From Rickettsia typhi (lineage in GTDB: Bacteria; Pseudomonadota; Alphaproteobacteria; Rickettsiales; UBA1997): a DNA stretch of 7,922 nucleotides. Positions within the stretch are counted from its first letter, which is position 1; every line of letters begins with the position of its first letter. Location of the stretch: the NCBI GenBank assembly GCA_945903615.1, contig CAMDOL010000065.1:1-7922 (forward strand), in the 5' to 3' direction. A model generated the notes under the pieces. It ran no database searches and was not told the origin of the DNA. It saw nothing but the letters and a program-made list of their open reading frames with translations. Shown piece after piece: positions 6,152 to 7,922 of the stretch. Made by a program: the position numbers and the translations under genes.

Positions 6152-6754
6152 ATGGCTGAAATTAAACAAAATTGCTATATAATTCTTGCCTCTGGATCTG
6201 TTGCTAGAAAAAAGATTTTATCAGATTTGGGTTTAGATTTTAAAATTATCAGCCCAAATTTTGATGAAGAAAAAGCCAAGCCAAAAATCAAGCATTTAAC
6301 TATTAAAAAGCAGGCAATATATTTGGCTCAGCAAAAAGCTCTTTCAGTCAGCGTATTACATCCCAATGCTTTAGTGATTGGTTCAGACCAGATTTGTGAA
6401 TTGGAAGGTTTGGCAATTGATAAATCTAAAAATCGCTCAGATGCGATTAAACAAATAAAAATGCTTCAGGGTAAAAACCATATTCAAAATAATGCAGTTT
6501 GTCTTTACCAAGATACAAAATTGCTCTTCAAAAATTTTAGTACTGCCAAGTTGACCATTCGTAATTTAAGCGATAAAGAAATTGCAAATTATGTTGACCT
6601 TGATAAATCTTGGGGCTGCGCTGGAAGTTATAAATTTGAATCTTACGGGCGCCATTTATTCTCTAAAGTTGAGGGCTCGGATCATTCCATTATCGGAATG
6701 AATATTCTTCCACTTCTAAACTTCTTTCATCAACACAAACTAATATCTTTATAA
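6152..6754 (+). CDS. maf: Maf/HAM1-superfamily nucleotide pyrophosphatase
   Basis: Maf proteins hydrolyse non-standard or excess nucleoside triphosphates to monophosphates; some block septum formation when overproduced. The 200-residue protein has the N-terminal signature LASGSVARKKIL (12-23), the SDQ acid motif (78-80; D79 is the expected metal/catalytic residue) and LQGKNH (105-110), which matches the usual LxGKxH. AGSYKFE (157-163) and GSDHSIIGMNILPLL (175-189) complete the family pattern. GSDQ replaces the more usual GADQ or AADT, a mild variation. Length is normal. The ATG lies 10 bp after folE, and its TAA is directly followed by the ATG of the terC-like gene, so the three are probably co-transcribed. 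The substrate (dTTP/UTP type or 7-methyl-GTP type) cannot be decided from sequence by eye. Confidence 0.92.
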   Translation: MAEIKQNCYIILASGSVARKKILSDLGLDFKIISPNFDEEKAKPKIKHLTIKKQAIYLAQQKALSVSVLHPNALVIGSDQICELEGLAIDKSKNRSDAIKQIKMLQGKNHIQNNAVCLYQDTKLLFKNFSTAKLTIRNLSDKEIANYVDLDKSWGCAGSYKFESYGRHLFSKVEGSDHSIIGMNILPLLNFFHQHKLISL

Positions 6755-7480
6755 ATGGAAATTTTTTTTACGCCGGAAATACTTTTAAGTTTTTTAACTT
6801 TAAGTTTTTTAGAAATTATTCTTGGTATCGATAATTTGGTTTTTATTGCAATTGTCGTATCTAATCTGCCAGAGAGATATCGTAAAAAAGCCAGATACAT
6901 TGGGATTAGCTTGGCGCTTGGGATGCGAGTAATAATGCTTTTTGCCTTGTCTTGGGTGATGAGTATGACAAAACCTTTGATTGTGGTGCTTGATGTTGGA
7001 TTTTCTTTTAAAAATTTATTATTGATCTCAGGAGGTTTGTTTTTGATTGCCAAAAGTGGTTTAGAAATTTATCGTGATATTAAGCATGTGGAGCAAAACC
7101 CTGCTACTCCTCAGAGAATAATTCGAGATAGTTTTATGGGTGCAGTTGTGCAGATTGTGATGGTGGATTTTGTTTTTTCTTTTGACTCAATAATCACCGC
7201 AATTGGTATGACCACCAACATTACAGTCATCGTTGCTGCAGTTGTAGTGGCAATGTCACTTATGCTTTTTGCTTCTGATAAAATTAGTAAGATTTTATCA
7301 ACCTATCCAAGTTTAAAAATAATGGCACTAGCATTCATATTTATGATTGGAGTAATTTTGTTGGCTGACGGTTTGCATTTAGAAGTTTCTAAAGCCTATT
7401 TATATTTTGCTCTGTTCTTTTCTATTGTTGTTGAATCTCTAAATATATTGGCGGGAGCCAATGCTAATAAGGATAAATAA
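6755..7480 (+). CDS. terC: TerC-family integral membrane protein, probable manganese/metal exporter
   Basis: A 241-residue multi-pass inner-membrane protein of the TerC family (Alx, YkoY, YgdQ relatives). The family is linked to manganese export, metal supply to exported enzymes, and tellurite resistance. I see about seven hydrophobic segments, near residues 8-23, 27-38, 51-72, 87-99, 128-150, 154-173 and 189-205, with another at 213-232. The two diagnostic acidic motifs are present: LEIILGIDNLVF (19-30, E20 and D26) and VDFVFSFDSIITAIGMT (137-153, D138 and D144). A basic loop (RYRKKAR, 41-47) fits the cytoplasmic side. Its ATG immediately follows the maf stop codon, so translation is probably coupled. 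The family is clear; the transported ion is inferred. No terminator with a T-run is evident after the stop. Confidence 0.9.
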   Translation: MEIFFTPEILLSFLTLSFLEIILGIDNLVFIAIVVSNLPERYRKKARYIGISLALGMRVIMLFALSWVMSMTKPLIVVLDVGFSFKNLLLISGGLFLIAKSGLEIYRDIKHVEQNPATPQRIIRDSFMGAVVQIVMVDFVFSFDSIITAIGMTTNITVIVAAVVVAMSLMLFASDKISKILSTYPSLKIMALAFIFMIGVILLADGLHLEVSKAYLYFALFFSIVVESLNILAGANANKDK

Positions 7481-7535
7481 TTGATTATGAACAACCCACA
7501 TATTTTTGATCTGTCTAACCTGTTTAGTTCCTAAT

Positions 7536-7563
7536 CCTTATGGTTTAACCCTTATGGTTTAAC
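7536..7563. repeat. 14-bp exact tandem duplication
   Basis: CCTTATGGTTTAAC occurs at 7536-7549 and again exactly at 7550-7563. CCCTATGGG at 7593-7601 may be a decayed further copy. It lies in the non-coding stretch between terC and the transposase remnant, where I see no gene. Confidence 0.9.
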
Positions 7564-7592
7564 ATTTGCTAATTTAAAATTAACAAAAGTAA

Positions 7593-7832
7593 CCCTATGG
7601 GACATATATTACATTGTTTCTAGCTAACTTAATAAAAGATTGTCCTTATAAAATTCATAAGATTTTAACTGATAATGGTGCTCAGTTTACTTATGAATGT
7701 TTAGGAACAACATCTAAACCAAAAGATAAAATCCATTCTTTTGATAAATTATGCCAAGATAATAATATTGAACATAGATTAACCAAATTTAGACATCCTT
7801 GGACCAATGGACAAGTTGAGGTCTTTAACTAA
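7593..7832 (+). pseudogene. IS481-type transposase fragment (rve integrase core)
   Basis: About 75 codons match the catalytic heart of IS481-like DDE transposases. CPYKIHKILTDNGAQFTY contains the second catalytic Asp (TDNG). HSFDKLCQDNNIEHRLTKF follows, then HPWTNGQVE with the catalytic Glu and FN before a TAA. A full enzyme is about 300 residues or more. Here the N-terminal helix-turn-helix and first Asp are absent, because an in-frame TAA lies at 7590-7592. The C-terminus stops at VEVFN, where relatives continue. The only in-frame start is a TTG at 7614, so this is a decayed remnant and not a working gene. It indicates past insertion-sequence activity at this end of the window. Confidence 0.85.
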
Positions 7833-7843
7833 TACCATTTTAA

Positions 7844-7868
7844 CCTGAAAACACCCACTTTATCTACA
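7844..7868 (+). mobile_element. Possible right terminus of the IS481-type element
   Basis: The 25 bp ending ACTTTATCTACA finish in ACA. IS481-family elements usually begin with TGT and end with ACA. It lies shortly after the broken transposase frame, but no matching left end is seen in the window, so this is only a candidate. Confidence 0.25.
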
Positions 7869-7922
7869 AACACCAAAAACAACTTCATCAGTTAGATTTT
7901 TAACAAACTCACAAACATTTTC

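Noticed and set aside
6730..7053. 107-codon minus-strand reading frame
   Set aside because: It is antisense to the start of the terC-like gene, which has the family's acidic motifs.

Overview
AT-rich bacterial chromosome segment. The single-protein DnaE polymerase, a type A RNase P RNA, a Skp/OmpH periplasmic chaperone and the many short palindromic and repeated elements suggest a Gram-negative proteobacterium. A host-associated alphaproteobacterium (Rickettsiales- or Holosporales-like) is my best guess. That is an inference from composition and gene style; no marker here proves it.

Layout: (1) 1-1281, minus strand: the N-terminal 427 residues of a DUF262 (GmrSD/ParB-like nuclease) protein that runs off the left edge, probably a defence gene. 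(2) 1282-1427: a divergent promoter region. (3) About 1428-1850, plus strand: rnpB, the RNase P RNA, with a 17-bp tandem duplication in the segment between helices P2 and P4. (4) 1851-2251: a repeat cluster with no gene. It holds a heptamer-phased hairpin, a 170-bp MITE-like palindrome with near-perfect ends and TTAA flanks, an AT-rich palindrome, a 12-bp tandem duplication, and a 16-bp inverted repeat that brackets the last three. (5) 2240-4747, minus strand: dnaE, cut off at 835 codons. The polymerase core is intact but the clamp-binding, OB-fold and tau-binding C-terminus is missing. (6) 4748-4843: a second heptamer-phased hairpin. (7) 4844-5398, minus strand: a Skp/OmpH-like chaperone. (8) 5399-5559: a divergent promoter region. 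(9) 5560-7480, plus strand: a tight folE-maf-terC operon. (10) 7481-7922: a 14-bp tandem duplication, a remnant of an IS481-type transposase and a possible insertion-sequence right end.

The coding genes are mostly housekeeping: replication, tRNA processing, envelope biogenesis, pterin synthesis, nucleotide clean-up and metal export. The unusual part is the rnpB-dnaE junction. There a core replication gene ends exactly at a dense nest of palindromes, which points to a rearrangement breakpoint. I found no convincing new multi-gene system. The best candidates for follow-up are the truncated dnaE, the repeat nest, the two heptamer hairpins and the DUF262 gene.
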